From positions 62,001 to 126,000 of the forward strand of contig CAWIUN010000010.1 in NCBI GenBank assembly GCA_963839285.1: a DNA stretch of 64,000 bases, given 5' to 3'. Shown here piece after piece: positions 1-10,924 of this stretch. Numbering within the stretch: position 1 is the first letter of the stretch; each line of letters opens with the position of its first letter. A program made the translations under genes and the position numbers. This stretch comes from DASSSQ01 sp963839285 (GTDB lineage Bacteria > Actinomycetota > Thermoleophilia > Gaiellales > Gaiellaceae). The notes under the pieces are model-generated. The model did not search any database and was not told the origin of the DNA. It worked only from the letters and a program-made list of their open reading frames with translations.

Positions 1-1050
1 GGCGGCCGCTCGAGCGAGCGCGAGATCTCGCTCGCCTCGGCCCGCTCGGTGATCTCGGCGCTCGACCCGGCTCGCTACGAGCCGCTCCCGCTCGAGATCG
101 GCCGCGACGGCCGCTGGGCGCTGCCCTCGGCGGAGTCGCTGCAGGAGCTCGGCGCGGGTGGACATAGTGACGAAATGTCACATGCAGCTCGTGACGAAAT
201 GTCACATGCGGCCGGCGCCGCCTCGACCTTGCCGGTGCCTGCGCGCGGGCGCGCACCGGCCGCGCTGCTCGGCGAGGTCGACGTCGTCTTCCCGGTCCTG
301 CACGGCCCCTTCGGCGAGGACGGCACCGTCCAGGGCCTGCTCGAGCTCGCCGGCGTGCCGTACGTCGGCGCGGGCGTGCTCGCCTCGGCCCTCTGCATGG
401 ACAAGGACGTCTTCAAGTCGGTGCTGCGCGACAAGGGCATCCCGGTCGCGCGCAACGCGACGCTGCGGCCCGGCGACCCGGTCGAGACGCCCTTCGGGTT
501 CCCCGTCTTCGTCAAGCCGGCGCGGCTCGGCTCCTCGGTCGGGATCTCGAAGGCCCGCGACGACGCCGAGCTCGCCGAGGCGGTCGAGCTCGCCTTCCGC
601 CACGACGAGAAGGTGCTGGTCGAGGAGTTCGTCGCCGGGATCGAGGTCGAGTGCGGTGTGCTCGGCAACCTCGGCGACGCCGTCGCCTCGCTTCCCGGCG
701 AGATCGTCGCGCACGCCGACTGGTACGACTACTCGGCCAAGTACGACGAGGGCGGCATGGAGCTCGTCGTCCCGGCCCGGATCACCCCGGAGCAGATCGA
801 CCGCGTCCGCGAGCTCTGCGTCGCCGCCTTCGCCGCCACCGAATGCGAGGGGATGGCCCGCGCCGACTGCTTCGTCACGGGCGACGGCGAGGTGCTCGTC
901 AACGAGCTGAACACGATCCCGGGCTTCACCGCGACGAGCGTCTACGCGAAGCTCTTCGAGGCCACCGGCATCGGCTACGCGGAGCTGCTCGACCGCCTGG
1001 TCGCGCTCGCCCTCGAGCGCCACGAGCGGCGCCGCGGCCTCGAGTACTAG
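1..1050 (+). CDS. ddl: D-alanine--D-alanine ligase, 5' end outside the window
   Basis: ATP-dependent ligase that joins two D-alanines for peptidoglycan precursors in the cytoplasm. The frame is open from base 1 and reads GGRSSEREISLASARS, the conserved phosphate-loop N-terminus of the family, so only the first few codons lie upstream; the GTG at 49 is internal. ATP-grasp landmarks follow: HGPFGEDG, the central KPARLGSSVG and VEEFV, and the metal/substrate segment NELNTIPGFT near the C-terminus. A variable region after LQELGAG holds an extra 8-residue tandem repeat (DEMSHAAR/DEMSHAAG) coded by a palindromic DNA repeat at 167-209, which keeps the frame. The next gene converges, with 16 bases between the stops. 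Identity is clear; whether the insertion is tolerated is unknown. Confidence 0.95.
   Translation, partial: GGRSSEREISLASARSVISALDPARYEPLPLEIGRDGRWALPSAESLQELGAGGHSDEMSHAARDEMSHAAGAASTLPVPARGRAPAALLGEVDVVFPVLHGPFGEDGTVQGLLELAGVPYVGAGVLASALCMDKDVFKSVLRDKGIPVARNATLRPGDPVETPFGFPVFVKPARLGSSVGISKARDDAELAEAVELAFRHDEKVLVEEFVAGIEVECGVLGNLGDAVASLPGEIVAHADWYDYSAKYDEGGMELVVPARITPEQIDRVRELCVAAFAATECEGMARADCFVTGDGEVLVNELNTIPGFTATSVYAKLFEATGIGYAELLDRLVALALERHERRRGLEY
167..209. repeat. two copies of a 19-bp palindromic unit inside ddl
   Basis: GTGACGAAATGTCACATGC occurs at 167-185 and again, identical, at 191-209, a 24-base period (8 codons). Within each unit GTGAC and GTCAC are inverted arms around GAAAT. 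The unit is much richer in A/T than the surrounding gene, as expected for inserted or regulatory-type DNA. No other copy was noticed in the window, but I could not search exhaustively. Confidence 0.85.
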
Positions 1051-1066
1051 CAGGCTCGTCGCCCGG

Positions 1067-2551
1067 TCAGGCGGCCTTGATCTCGTTCACGTGCGCGAGC
1101 CGGTAGCCGCCGCCGAGCTTCGTGATCCAGACGACGAAGTAGCGCGCCGTCGCGTCGTGGAGGTCGAACACCGTCTGCCCGTCGACCTGCTTCGACGCGG
1201 AGACGGCGTGGAAGGGGCCGTCGCGGGCCTCGCCCGCCTCGATCTCGGCGGTGAAGCCGGGCGTGTCGGTGACGACGCCGAGCGTCGAGGGGTCGACCTG
1301 CTTGCCGGCGTCGAGCAGCAGGCCGACCCCGGGCTTGCCGAGGCTCGGCGCGTCGAAGTAGGTCGAGGTCGTCCAGTAGGTGGAGGCGTCGCCGTCGACG
1401 GCCCGCGGCGCCTCGGCGTCGTGCTCGCTCCCGTCGCCCGGCGGCGGGTCCCAGGCGCCGAGCGCCTGTAGCTCGATGCTCGCGGAGGTGGAGGTCGCGG
1501 TGGCGCCGCCGGCAGCGCCGCCGCCCCCGCGGGCGTGCTGCCAGGCCACGACCGCCGCGGCGATCGCCGCCGCGGCGAGCACGGCCGCGAGCGTCAGCGG
1601 CAGCCAGGGGACACGGCCGCGGGCGCGGGCCGGGCCCTGCGGCCGCACGGCCCTGCCGGGCCCGGGCCGGGGTTGCACGGGCACGACCATCGTCGCACCG
1701 GTGTCCGTCTCGGCGGGGTGGCGGTCGAGCTCGCCGAGGCAGTCCTCCAGCTCCGCGCAGAACGCGTCCATCGAGGGGAACCGGTCCGCCGGGTCCTTCG
1801 CCATCGCGCGCCGCAGCGCCGCCTCGAGCCGCGGCGATGCGTCCGGCCGGCGCTCGCGCACGCCCGGCGGCTCCTCGTTGATGTGGCGCATCGCCACCGC
1901 GACGAAGTTCTCGCCGGGGAACGGCACCTCGCCGGTGAGCAGCTCCCAGAGGACGACCCCGAGCGAGTAGACGTCCGTCTGCACCGAGACGCGCTGCCCC
2001 TGCGCCTGCTCGGGCGCGATGTAGTCGCTCGTGCCGAGCACGGTGCCGGTCTGGGTGACGCCGTGGGCGACGTCGAGCGAGCGCGCGATCCCGAAGTCGG
2101 TCACCTTCGCGCGGCCGTCGCCGTTCATCAGCACGTTCTGCGGCTTGACGTCGCGGTGGACGATCCCCTGCTCGTGCGCGAACGCGAGCCCGCGCGCGAC
2201 CTGGTGGGCGAGCGAGACCGCGGTCGCGACGGGCAGGGCGCCGCTGCGCTCGACGAGCGCCTTCAGGTTGTCGCCGTCGACGTACTCGAAGACGATGAAC
2301 TGGCGGCCGTCCGACTCGCCCCGGTCGATCACGGTGACGATGTTCGGGTGCGAGAGCTGCGCGACGGAGCGGGCCTCGCGGCGGAAGCGCTCGACGTACT
2401 CCTCGTCGTCCGCGTACTGCTGGTGCAGCACCTTCAGCGCCACCTTCCGCTCCAGGAGCCGGTCGTGCGCCCGGTAGACGCTGGACATGCCGCCGGTCCC
2501 GACGAGCTCCTCCAGCTCGTAGCGCTCGGAGATCAGATCGCCGACGACCAT
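1067..2551 (-). CDS. membrane Ser/Thr protein kinase, PknB type, with discoidin-like external domain
   Basis: Hanks-type kinase of 494 residues, predicted to phosphorylate proteins at the inner face of the membrane. The kinase domain (about residues 10-275) has the glycine loop VGTGGMSSVY, lysine in VALKVL, catalytic HRDVKPQN, DFG and the APEQ segment. A proline/arginine linker leads to one membrane helix (about 330-352), then a roughly 140-residue external domain with DGDASTYW and a C-terminal YFVVWITKL strand, resembling the F5/8-type (discoidin) fold seen at the end of some actinobacterial kinases and MviN-like proteins. No PASTA repeats are present. The ATG at 2551 is the only start giving a complete N-terminus. 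It stands alone, convergent with ddl. The external domain assignment is inferred from pattern only. Confidence 0.88.
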   Translation of the reverse strand: MVVGDLISERYELEELVGTGGMSSVYRAHDRLLERKVALKVLHQQYADDEEYVERFRREARSVAQLSHPNIVTVIDRGESDGRQFIVFEYVDGDNLKALVERSGALPVATAVSLAHQVARGLAFAHEQGIVHRDVKPQNVLMNGDGRAKVTDFGIARSLDVAHGVTQTGTVLGTSDYIAPEQAQGQRVSVQTDVYSLGVVLWELLTGEVPFPGENFVAVAMRHINEEPPGVRERRPDASPRLEAALRRAMAKDPADRFPSMDAFCAELEDCLGELDRHPAETDTGATMVVPVQPRPGPGRAVRPQGPARARGRVPWLPLTLAAVLAAAAIAAAVVAWQHARGGGGAAGGATATSTSASIELQALGAWDPPPGDGSEHDAEAPRAVDGDASTYWTTSTYFDAPSLGKPGVGLLLDAGKQVDPSTLGVVTDTPGFTAEIEAGEARDGPFHAVSASKQVDGQTVFDLHDATARYFVVWITKLGGGYRLAHVNEIKAA

Positions 2552-2620
2552 CCGAGCAAGTGTGCCCTCTGCGCCGGGAGTCCATGCAGGGAAGCGACCC
2601 CTGCGGCCGGCGGCGCCGGC

Positions 2621-3944
2621 CTAGGCGAGCACCGCCTCGAGCGCCTCCTCCCAGACGTCGAGGGCCTCGTCGAGCTCGGCGTCGGTGATCGTCAGCGGCC
2701 CGAGCACGCGGATGCAGTTGCCGTGGACGCCCGCCTTCAGGAGCAGCAGGCCGCGCTCGAAGGCCGCCTCCGCGACCGCCGTCGCCAGCTCGGGCGCGGG
2801 CTCGCGGGTCGCCGGGTCGCGGACGAGCTCGATCGCGAGCATGGCGCCGAGGCCGCGGACGTCGCCGATCGCCGCGAAGCGCTCCTGCCAGCCGAGCAGC
2901 CGCTCCCGCATCGCCTCGCCCGTCTCCCGGGCCCGCTCGACCACGCCCTCCTCCTCGATCACGTCGAGGACGGCGAGCGCGGCCGCCTGCGCGACCGGGT
3001 TGCCGACGTAGGTGCCGCCGACGGCGGCGTCCCCGGGCGCGTCCATGATCGCGGCCTTGCCGAGCACGCCCGAGAGGGGCAGGCCGGCGGCGATCGACTT
3101 CGCGATCGTGACGAGATCGGGCTCGATCCCGTAGTGCTCGATCGCGAACAGCCTGCCCGTGCGCGCGAAGCCCGTCTGCACCTCGTCGACGACGAGCACG
3201 ATCCCGTGCTGGTCGCAGACCTGCCGCAGGCCCTCCATGAACGCCTGCGGCGCGGGGATGAAGCCGCCCTCGCCCTGGACCGGCTCGACCACGATCGCGG
3301 CGACGTCCTCGGCGGCGACCTGCGTCTGGAAGGCGCGGCGCAGCGCCGCGAGCGCCTCCTCGCTGGAGGGGCCCGCGGTACTCGGACGGGAAGGGGACGC
3401 GGTAGACCTCGGGCGCGAACGGCCCGAGGCCCGCCTTGTACGGGTGCGTCTTCGAGGTCAGCGTCAGCGACAGGAGCGTCCGCCCGTGGAAGGCGCCCTC
3501 GAAGCCGATCACGGCCGGCCGGCCGGTGTAGGCGCGCGCGAACTTGACCGCGTTCTCGACCGCCTCGGTGCCGGCGTTGAAGAAGGCGGCCTTCGCCGGC
3601 CCGCGGAAGGGCGCGAGCGCGAGCAGGCGCTCGGCGAGGGTGACGTAGACCTCGTAGGGGACGATCGTGAAGTCGGTGTGCGCGAAGCGCGCGAGCTGCT
3701 CCTGCGCGGCGGCGACCACCTGCGGGTGCGTGTGGCCGACGTTCAGGCAGCCGACGCCGCCCGTGAAGTCGATGAAGCTGTTGCCGTCGACGTCGGTGAC
3801 GCGGACGCCGTGCGCCTCCTCGATCACGATCGGGAGGTAGACCGAGAGCGGGTCCGCGATCACGCGCGCCTTCCGCTCGAGGATCTCCCGCGAGCGCGGG
3901 CCCGGCAGCTCGGTGCGGATCTCGATCGTGCGGATGGTCGCCAT
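2621..3944 (-). CDS. gabT: class III aminotransferase, 4-aminobutyrate aminotransferase-like (frameshifted)
   Basis: PLP-dependent fold-type I transaminase, likely moving an amino group from 4-aminobutyrate or another omega-amine to 2-oxoglutarate. From the ATG at 3944 the first part has FIDFTGGVGCLNVGH and the PLP-phosphate region FFNAGTEAVENA, then GFEGAFHGRT. The second part has EPVQGEGGF, the cofactor aspartate in VVDEVQTGF, and lysine in IAKSIAAGLPLSG. The two parts are in different frames. Removing one base in the run at 3368-3374 restores PSSEEALAALRRAFQ and a normal length of about 440 residues. GabT is the best guess among class III enzymes; related omega-transaminases cannot be excluded. 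Confidence 0.82.
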
Positions 3945-3997
3945 GCTCGCACGATAGCCGACCGGCCCGACGGCCTGCATACGTGAATAGCCGCTAT

Positions 3998-5055
3998 TCA
4001 GCGAAGGGTGCGGGGGAGCGTCTCGCCGGCCGCGGCGGCCGCTGCGGCGAGCTCCGGCTCCGGCCCCGGCCCGGTCGTCTGGCCGAGCCGCAGCTTCGCC
4101 CGGAAGACGAAGTTCGGCACCGTCCCGACCGGGGCTGTCGATCAGGTCGCGCAGCGCCGAGAGCGCCGTCTCGGCGATCTCCTCGATCGGCTGCTCGATC
4201 GTCGTCAGCGCCGGCTGCGTCCAGCCCGCGGCGATCCCGTCGAAGCCGACCACGGAAAGGTCGCGCGGGATCGAGAGCCCGCGCCGCGCCGCCTCGCGCA
4301 GGACGCCGATCGCCATCATGTCGCTCGAGCAGACGACGGCGCTGGGCGGCTCGGCCCGCTCGAGCAGCTCCGCCAGGGCGGCCGCGCCCCCCTCGATCCC
4401 GAAGTCGGCGTGTGCGACGAGCCCGTCCGGCTCGAGCCCGTGGGCGCGGAGCGCCAGCTCGCGGCCGGTCGCCTTCAGCCGCGTCGGCAGGTAGTGGCGC
4501 GGCCCGGCGACGAAGCCGACCCGGCGGTGGCCCAGCTCGACCAGGAAGCGCGTCGCCAGCTCGCCCGCGGCCACCTCGTCGACCCCGACCGAGGGCACGT
4601 CGAGCGAGTCGAGCGCGCCGTTGACGAAGACGAGGCGCGCGCCCTCCTCGATCAGGCGCCGGTAGTGCGTGTGGTCGCCCGTCGAGGTTCGTCATCTGGC
4701 AGGAGACGAAGATCATCCCCTCGACGCCGCGGTCGAGCAGCATGTGGACGTAGTCGCTCTCCCGCATCGCCGCGCTCTCGGTGTTGCAGAGGATCGAGGC
4801 GAGCCCGTGGGGGGCCGCGCGCGTCTCGATCGCCTGCGCGAGCGCCGGGAAGATCGGGTTGGCGAGCTCCGGGACGAGGACGCCGATCAGCCCGGTCGCG
4901 GGCGGGCGGCCGGGCGGCACGTAGAGCAGATCGCGCATCGCCCGCTCGACGCGCTCCCTCGTCGCGGGCCGGACGCGGCCGGCGCCGCTCGCGACCCGGG
5001 ACGCGGTCGCGACGCTGACTCCGGCCCGCTCGGCGACATCGCGGAGGCTGGCCAT
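3998..5055 (-). CDS. LacI-family transcriptional repressor of the maltodextrin locus (two frameshifts)
   Basis: Starts at ATG 5055 with the LacI helix-turn-helix (SLRDVAERAGVSVATASRV), followed by the hinge and the periplasmic-binding-like sugar domain (GLIGVLVPELANPIFPAL, then FVAGPRHYLPTRLK and VVGFDGIAAG). The frame breaks near 4678 (GACGGGCGACC; losing one G restores the protein) and near 4130 (again one extra G), after which the ending FRAKLRLGQTT and a TGA at 3998 fit the family. It is divergent from the ABC transporter operon; half-sites lie just upstream of its own start and at the operon start, so control of the operon and of itself is likely. The effector is probably a maltose-type sugar, judged from its neighbours. 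Confidence 0.88.
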
Positions 5056-5063
5056 GGCGCTCG

Positions 5064-5072
5064 TTTGTAACA
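5064..5072. promoter_or_regulatory. candidate LacI-type half-site upstream of the regulator
   Basis: TTTGTAACA lies 9 bases upstream of the regulator's ATG (minus strand). Its reverse complement core TGTTACA recurs at 5186-5192 beside the transporter promoter. Two inverted copies of the same AT-rich heptamer in this GC-rich gap, one at each divergent gene, suit autoregulation plus operon repression. Neither copy is a full palindrome. Confidence 0.45.
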
Positions 5073-5145
5073 GAATTTCAGGACGCGGGCGCAGGCGAAC
5101 TGCACCGAAGTCACCGTAGTTTTCCGCACTCTTGACCCGCCGCCC

Positions 5146-5174
5146 TTGACTTTTCCCGGTTTTGAGCCTATTTT
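5146..5174 (+). promoter_or_regulatory. sigma70-type promoter of the maltodextrin operon
   Basis: TTGACT at 5146-5151 and TATTTT at 5169-5174 are separated by exactly 17 bases, in a locally T-rich stretch that stands out from the background. Transcription would begin near 5181, leaving a leader of about 70 bases before the binding-protein gene. The candidate repressor half-site at 5185-5192 would sit just past the start point. Confidence 0.65.
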
Positions 5175-5184
5175 CGCGCAGCCG

Positions 5185-5192
5185 TTGTTACA
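5185..5192. promoter_or_regulatory. candidate repressor half-site at the operon start
   Basis: TTGTTACA, the inverted counterpart of TGTAACA at 5066-5072. It lies about 4-12 bases after the predicted transcription start, a classic position for repression by a LacI-family protein. Confidence 0.45.
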
Positions 5193-5250
5193 CGCCGGTG
5201 CGCTCATGTTCCACCGGCGCTCATCTCGCACTCAGCAGGAGGCAGAATCG

Positions 5251-6490
5251 ATGAAGCGCAGGATCGGATGGATCCTCAACCTCGTCGTCCTCGTTGCGCT
5301 GGCGTCGGTGACTGCCGCGTCTGCCCAGCGGACGGCGGGGCCGACGGTCGTGATCTGGACCGACCAGGACCGCAAGACGGCGGTGACCGACGTCGCGACC
5401 GCGTGGGCGAACGCCCGCGGCGCCGACGTCAAGATCGTGATCAAGAACTTCGGCGACATCCGCGACAACCTCGGCACCGTGGCCGCCGCGGACGCCCCGG
5501 ACGTGATCGTCGGCGCCCACGACTGGACCGGCCAGCTCGCCGCCAACGGGCTCGTCGTGCCGCTCCACCCGAAGGCGGCGACCCTGAAGCTGTTCCCGAA
5601 GTACACGCTCGACGCGTTCTCGTACGGCACCGGCGTCAAGAACCTCTACGGCGTCCCGGTCGCGGTCGAGAACATCGCCCTGATCGTCAACACCGGCCTC
5701 GTCAAGGTGCCGACGACGTGGGCGCAGCTCGAGTCGGAGGCGCTCGCCTACAAGAAGAAGGTCAAGGGCCCGGTCGGCATCGCCGTCCAGCAGGGCTCCG
5801 GCGGCGACGCGTACCACATGTACCCGTTCTTCTCGGGCCTCGGCGGCTACGTCTTCGGCACCACGAAGGCCGGCACGCTCAACCCGAAGGACGTCGGCGT
5901 CGCCTCGAAGACGTTCCTGAAGAACGCGAAGCTGATCGACAAGTGGAACAAGGAGGGCCTGATCAACGCGAAGGTCGACTCCTCGACCGCGCAGAACGCC
6001 TTCCTGAAGAAGCAGGCGGCCTTCTGGGTCACGGGCCCCTGGAACATCGACACGCTCAACGAAGAGCGGCCTCAAGTACGCGGTCGTCCAGGTGCCGAAG
6101 ATCGTGCAGGCGGCGGTGCCGTTCCTGGGCGTGCAGGGCTTCTTCGTGACCAAGTACGCGGCCGCGCACAACGTCGCGTCCCTGGCGGACGACCTCGTCT
6201 CGAACTACATGACGACGGCCGGCGCCCAGGTGAAGCTCGCCGCGGGCAACAACCGCTACCCGGCCAACACGGCCGCGGGCAAGCTCGTCAAGGACCCCGT
6301 GCTGGCCGCGTTCGGCAAGGCGAGCGCGGGCGGCGTGCCGATGCCGAACATCCCCCAGATGGCGAACGTCTGGAGCGACCTCGGCGCGGCGTGGGTCCGC
6401 TCGACCAAGGGTGCCGGCGCGATGCCGGCCGCCCGCTCCTTCACCGGCGCCGGCAAGGCGATCTCGCTGAAGATCAAGGCCGCCGGCTAA
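5251..6490 (+). CDS. malE: maltodextrin ABC transporter substrate-binding protein (frameshifted)
   Basis: Extracellular solute-binding protein that captures malto-oligosaccharides for the permeases that follow. Start ATG 5251 has AGGAGG at 5237-5242 with 8 bases spacing. The signal peptide is residues 1 to about 24 (MKRRIGWILNLVVLVALAS), with no lipobox cysteine. The mature part shows family motifs: VVIWTDQDRK, GAHDWTGQLA, YGVPVAVENIALI, FLKKQAAFWVTGPWN. After DTLN (about 6062) the frame shifts; removing one base gives KSGLKYAVVQVP and reads on to the stop at 6488. Length is then about 413 residues, normal for MalE. A strong hairpin follows the stop. The substrate is inferred from the GH13 enzymes in the same operon. 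Confidence 0.9.
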
Positions 6491-6504
6491 CGCGAGACGA
6501 CGAC

Positions 6505-6532
6505 GCGCGGGCGCCCCTCGGGGCGCCCGCGC
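6505..6532 (+). terminator. 13-bp GC hairpin between malE and malF
   Basis: GCGCGGGCGCCCC and its exact complement face each other around TC, 15 bases after the malE stop and 20 before malF. There is no T-tract, so it may act as a partial terminator or as a 3' stabiliser of malE mRNA, giving more binding protein than permease. Confidence 0.6.
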
Positions 6533-6551
6533 CGTCTCCGCCCGGCCACGG

Positions 6552-8158
<1,607 letters not shown>

Positions 8159-8162
<4 letters not shown>

Positions 8163-9106
8163 GCACCGTCGACGAGACACTCGGCGCCGTCGTCCCGCGC
8201 GCCGCCGAAGCCGCGCCGAAGCCGCGGCGCCCGAAGCTCCGCGACACCTGGTGGCGGCACCTGGTCGGGATCGTCGCCGTCGGCATGGCGCTCTTCCCGA
8301 TCTGGTTCGTCGCCTCGGCGGCGTTCAACCGGGACGACTCGGTCTCCGGCACGACGTTCCTGCCGACGCACTTCACGCTCGACAACTTCCACGACATCCT
8401 GCTCAACAAGGTGCAGGACCGGAGCTCGACCGGCTACGTCTCCTCGAGCTTCCTGCGCTGGTTTCTGAACATGATCCTGATCTCGCTCGGGACGGCGTTC
8501 TGCACCGTCGTCCTCGGCGCGCTCGCCGCCTACGCGTTCAGCCGCTTCCGCTTCCGCGGACGCCGGCTCGGGATGCTCGGGCTGCTCCTGATCCAGATGT
8601 TCCCGCAGCTTCTGCTCGTGGTCGCGATCTACCTGATCATCCTGAACACGTCCTCGATCCTGCCCGTCGTCCACATGAACTCGCTGACGACGCTGATGCT
8701 CGTCTACCTCGGCGGCGCGATGGGCGTCAACACCTGGCTGATGAAGGGCTTCTTCGACACGATCCCGTCCGAGCTCGACGAGTCGGCGCGCGTCGACGGC
8801 GCCACCGCCGGCCAGATCTTCTGGGGCGTCGTGCTGCCGCTCGCGGCGCCGGTGCTGGCGGTGATCGGGCTGATCTCCTTCGTGACGACGATCAACGAGT
8901 ACGCGATCGCGAGCGCGCTCCTGCAGACGCCGGACCACCTGACGCTCGCGGTCGGCATGCGCAGCTTCATCGACCAGCAGTTCGGCCAGCGCTGGGGGCC
9001 GTTCGCGGCCGGCTGCCTGATCGCGGCCGTACCGGCGGCGGCGCTCTTCATGTCGCTGCAGAAGTTCATGGTCAGCGGCCTCACCCAGGGCTCCGTCAAG
9101 GGATGA
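8159..9106 (+). CDS. malG: maltodextrin ABC transporter permease MalG
   Basis: Second permease subunit, 315 residues, intact. The TTG start at 8159 overlaps the malF stop (TTGA) and gives MSTVDETLGAVV, a cytoplasmic tail before the first helix (HLVGIVAVGMALFPIWFVASAAF). Six helices are visible, and the EAA loop reads ELDESARVDGATAGQIFWGVVLP, the dock for the ATPase. The C-terminal segment LQKFMVSGLTQGSVKG is typical of MalG. The stop overlaps the next ATG (ATGA), so translation is coupled to the GH13 enzyme. Confidence 0.93.
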
Positions 9107-10924
9107 CGCGCGGCGACCTGGCCGAGGCCTCGCCCGCGACGGCGTCGCCGCTGCTGGAGCTCCCGCACCACGACGGGTCCGGCCTCTACGTGCTCGAGCG
9201 GCCGGAGAGGCCGGGCGGCGAGGCCGTTCTCCGCGTGCGCGTCCCGCGCGCCGCCGGCTTCGACGGGGTGCTCCTGCGCACCGTGCGCGACGGCGAGCCG
9301 CAGCTCGTCCGGGCCGAGCTCGACGCCGAGGACGAGCACGAGTCGTGGTGGCGCGCGTCGTTCGCGCCGACCGGCTCGACCCAGGGCTACCGCTGGCTCC
9401 TGCACGGGGAGGGCGGCCGCTACGCCTGGCTGAACGGCGCCGGGCTCGCCGGGCGCGAGGTCGGCGACGCCGACGACTTCGTCCTCTCGCTCGCGCCCCC
9501 CGGGCCGGACTGGCACCTCCGCTCGGTCGTCTACGAGATCTATCCCGACCGCTTCGCCGCGAGCGGGCTCGTCGCCGACCCGCCGGGCTGGGCCGTGCCG
9601 CGCGCGTGGGACGAGCTGCCGACGGGCCGCGGCCGGACGACCTCGCGCGAGTGGTTCGGCGGCGACCTGCGCGGGATCGAGCGTCACCTCGACCACGTCG
9701 AGCGGCTCGGCGCGAACGTCCTCTACCTGACGCCGTTCTTCCCCGCCGGCAGCACGCACCGCTACGACGCCGAGAGCTTCGACCGCGTCGACCCGCTGCT
9801 CGGCGGCGACGAGGCGCTCCGCTCGCTGCTCGCCGCGGCGCACGCGCGCGGGCTGCGGGTGCTCGGCGACCTGACCCTGAACCACTGCGGCCGCGGCCAC
9901 GAGTGGTTCCTCGCCGCCGACGCCGACCCGGCCGCGCCGGAGCGCGACTTCTTCTACTTCGACGCCGCCCACCGGCACGGGTACGCGACCTGGCTCGGCG
10001 TCGCCTCGCTGCCGAAGCTGAACTGGTCGAGCAGCGAGCTGCGGCGGCGGCTGGTGGAGGGGGCGGCGCGCCGCTGGCTCCGCGAGGGGCTCGACGGCTG
10101 GCGGATCGACGTCGCCAACATGACCGCCCGCCACGGCGACTACGACGGCAACCACGAGCTCGCCCGGCTCGTGCGGGCCGCCGTCACCGCCGAGCGGCCC
10201 GACGCCCTGCTCGTCGCCGAGCACGGCCACGACTTCCGCGCCGACCTGCGGGCCGGCGGCTGGCACGGGACGATGAACTACGCCGGCTTCCTGCGGCCGG
10301 TCTGGTGGTGGCTCCGCGGCGAGGCGCTCGACAACGACGTCTTCACCGCCGCGCCGGCGCCCCGCTACGGCGGCCGCGAGGCGGTCGAGACGATGTGCGG
10401 CTTCCGCGCCGGCGTCCCCTGGGACGCGACGCTGCACTCCTGGACGCTGCTCGACAGCCACGACACGCCGCGCTTCCGCACGGCGACGGGCTCGCGCGAG
10501 CGGCAGCTCGTCGGCGTCGGGCTGCAGCTGACGACGCCCGGGGTGCCGATGGTCTTCGCCGGCGGGGAGCTCGGGCTCGAGGGCCGCTGGGGCGAGGACG
10601 CGCGCCGGCCGATGCCCTGGGACCGCCCGGAGACCTGGGACACCGCGCTCTTCGAGACCTACCGCGGCCCTGATCGCGCTGCGCCGCTCGAGCGACGCGC
10701 TCGCGCGGGGCGGGATCCGCTACGTGCACGTGTCCGACGACGCGATCGCCTACCTGCGGGAGGTCCCGGGCGAGCGGCTGCTCTGCCTCGCCTCGCGGGC
10801 GCCCCACGACCCGATCACCGTTCCCTTCGCCGGGCTGGAGACGCTGCACGGCGACGACGCCGACGGCGGCGTCCTGCCGGCCGACGGCCCCTCGTTCCAC
10901 GTCTGGAGGATCATCGATGGCTGA
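9103..10924 (+). CDS. cytoplasmic GH13 enzyme, neopullulanase/alpha-glucosidase type (frameshifted)
   Basis: Glycoside hydrolase family 13 enzyme that should cleave imported maltodextrins; there is no signal peptide. An N-terminal beta domain (about residues 15-130) precedes the (beta/alpha)8 barrel. The conserved regions are DLTLNHCG (region I), GLDGWRIDVANM with the nucleophile aspartate, LLVAEHGHD with the acid/base glutamate, and LDSHDTPR (region IV). The N-domain and motif set fit neopullulanase or cyclomaltodextrinase. Near 10668 CGCGGCCC has one base too many; correcting it gives TYRALIALRR and reads to TGA 10924. It is coupled to malG and overlaps the ATPase gene by 8 bases. Exact substrate preference is open. 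Confidence 0.88.
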
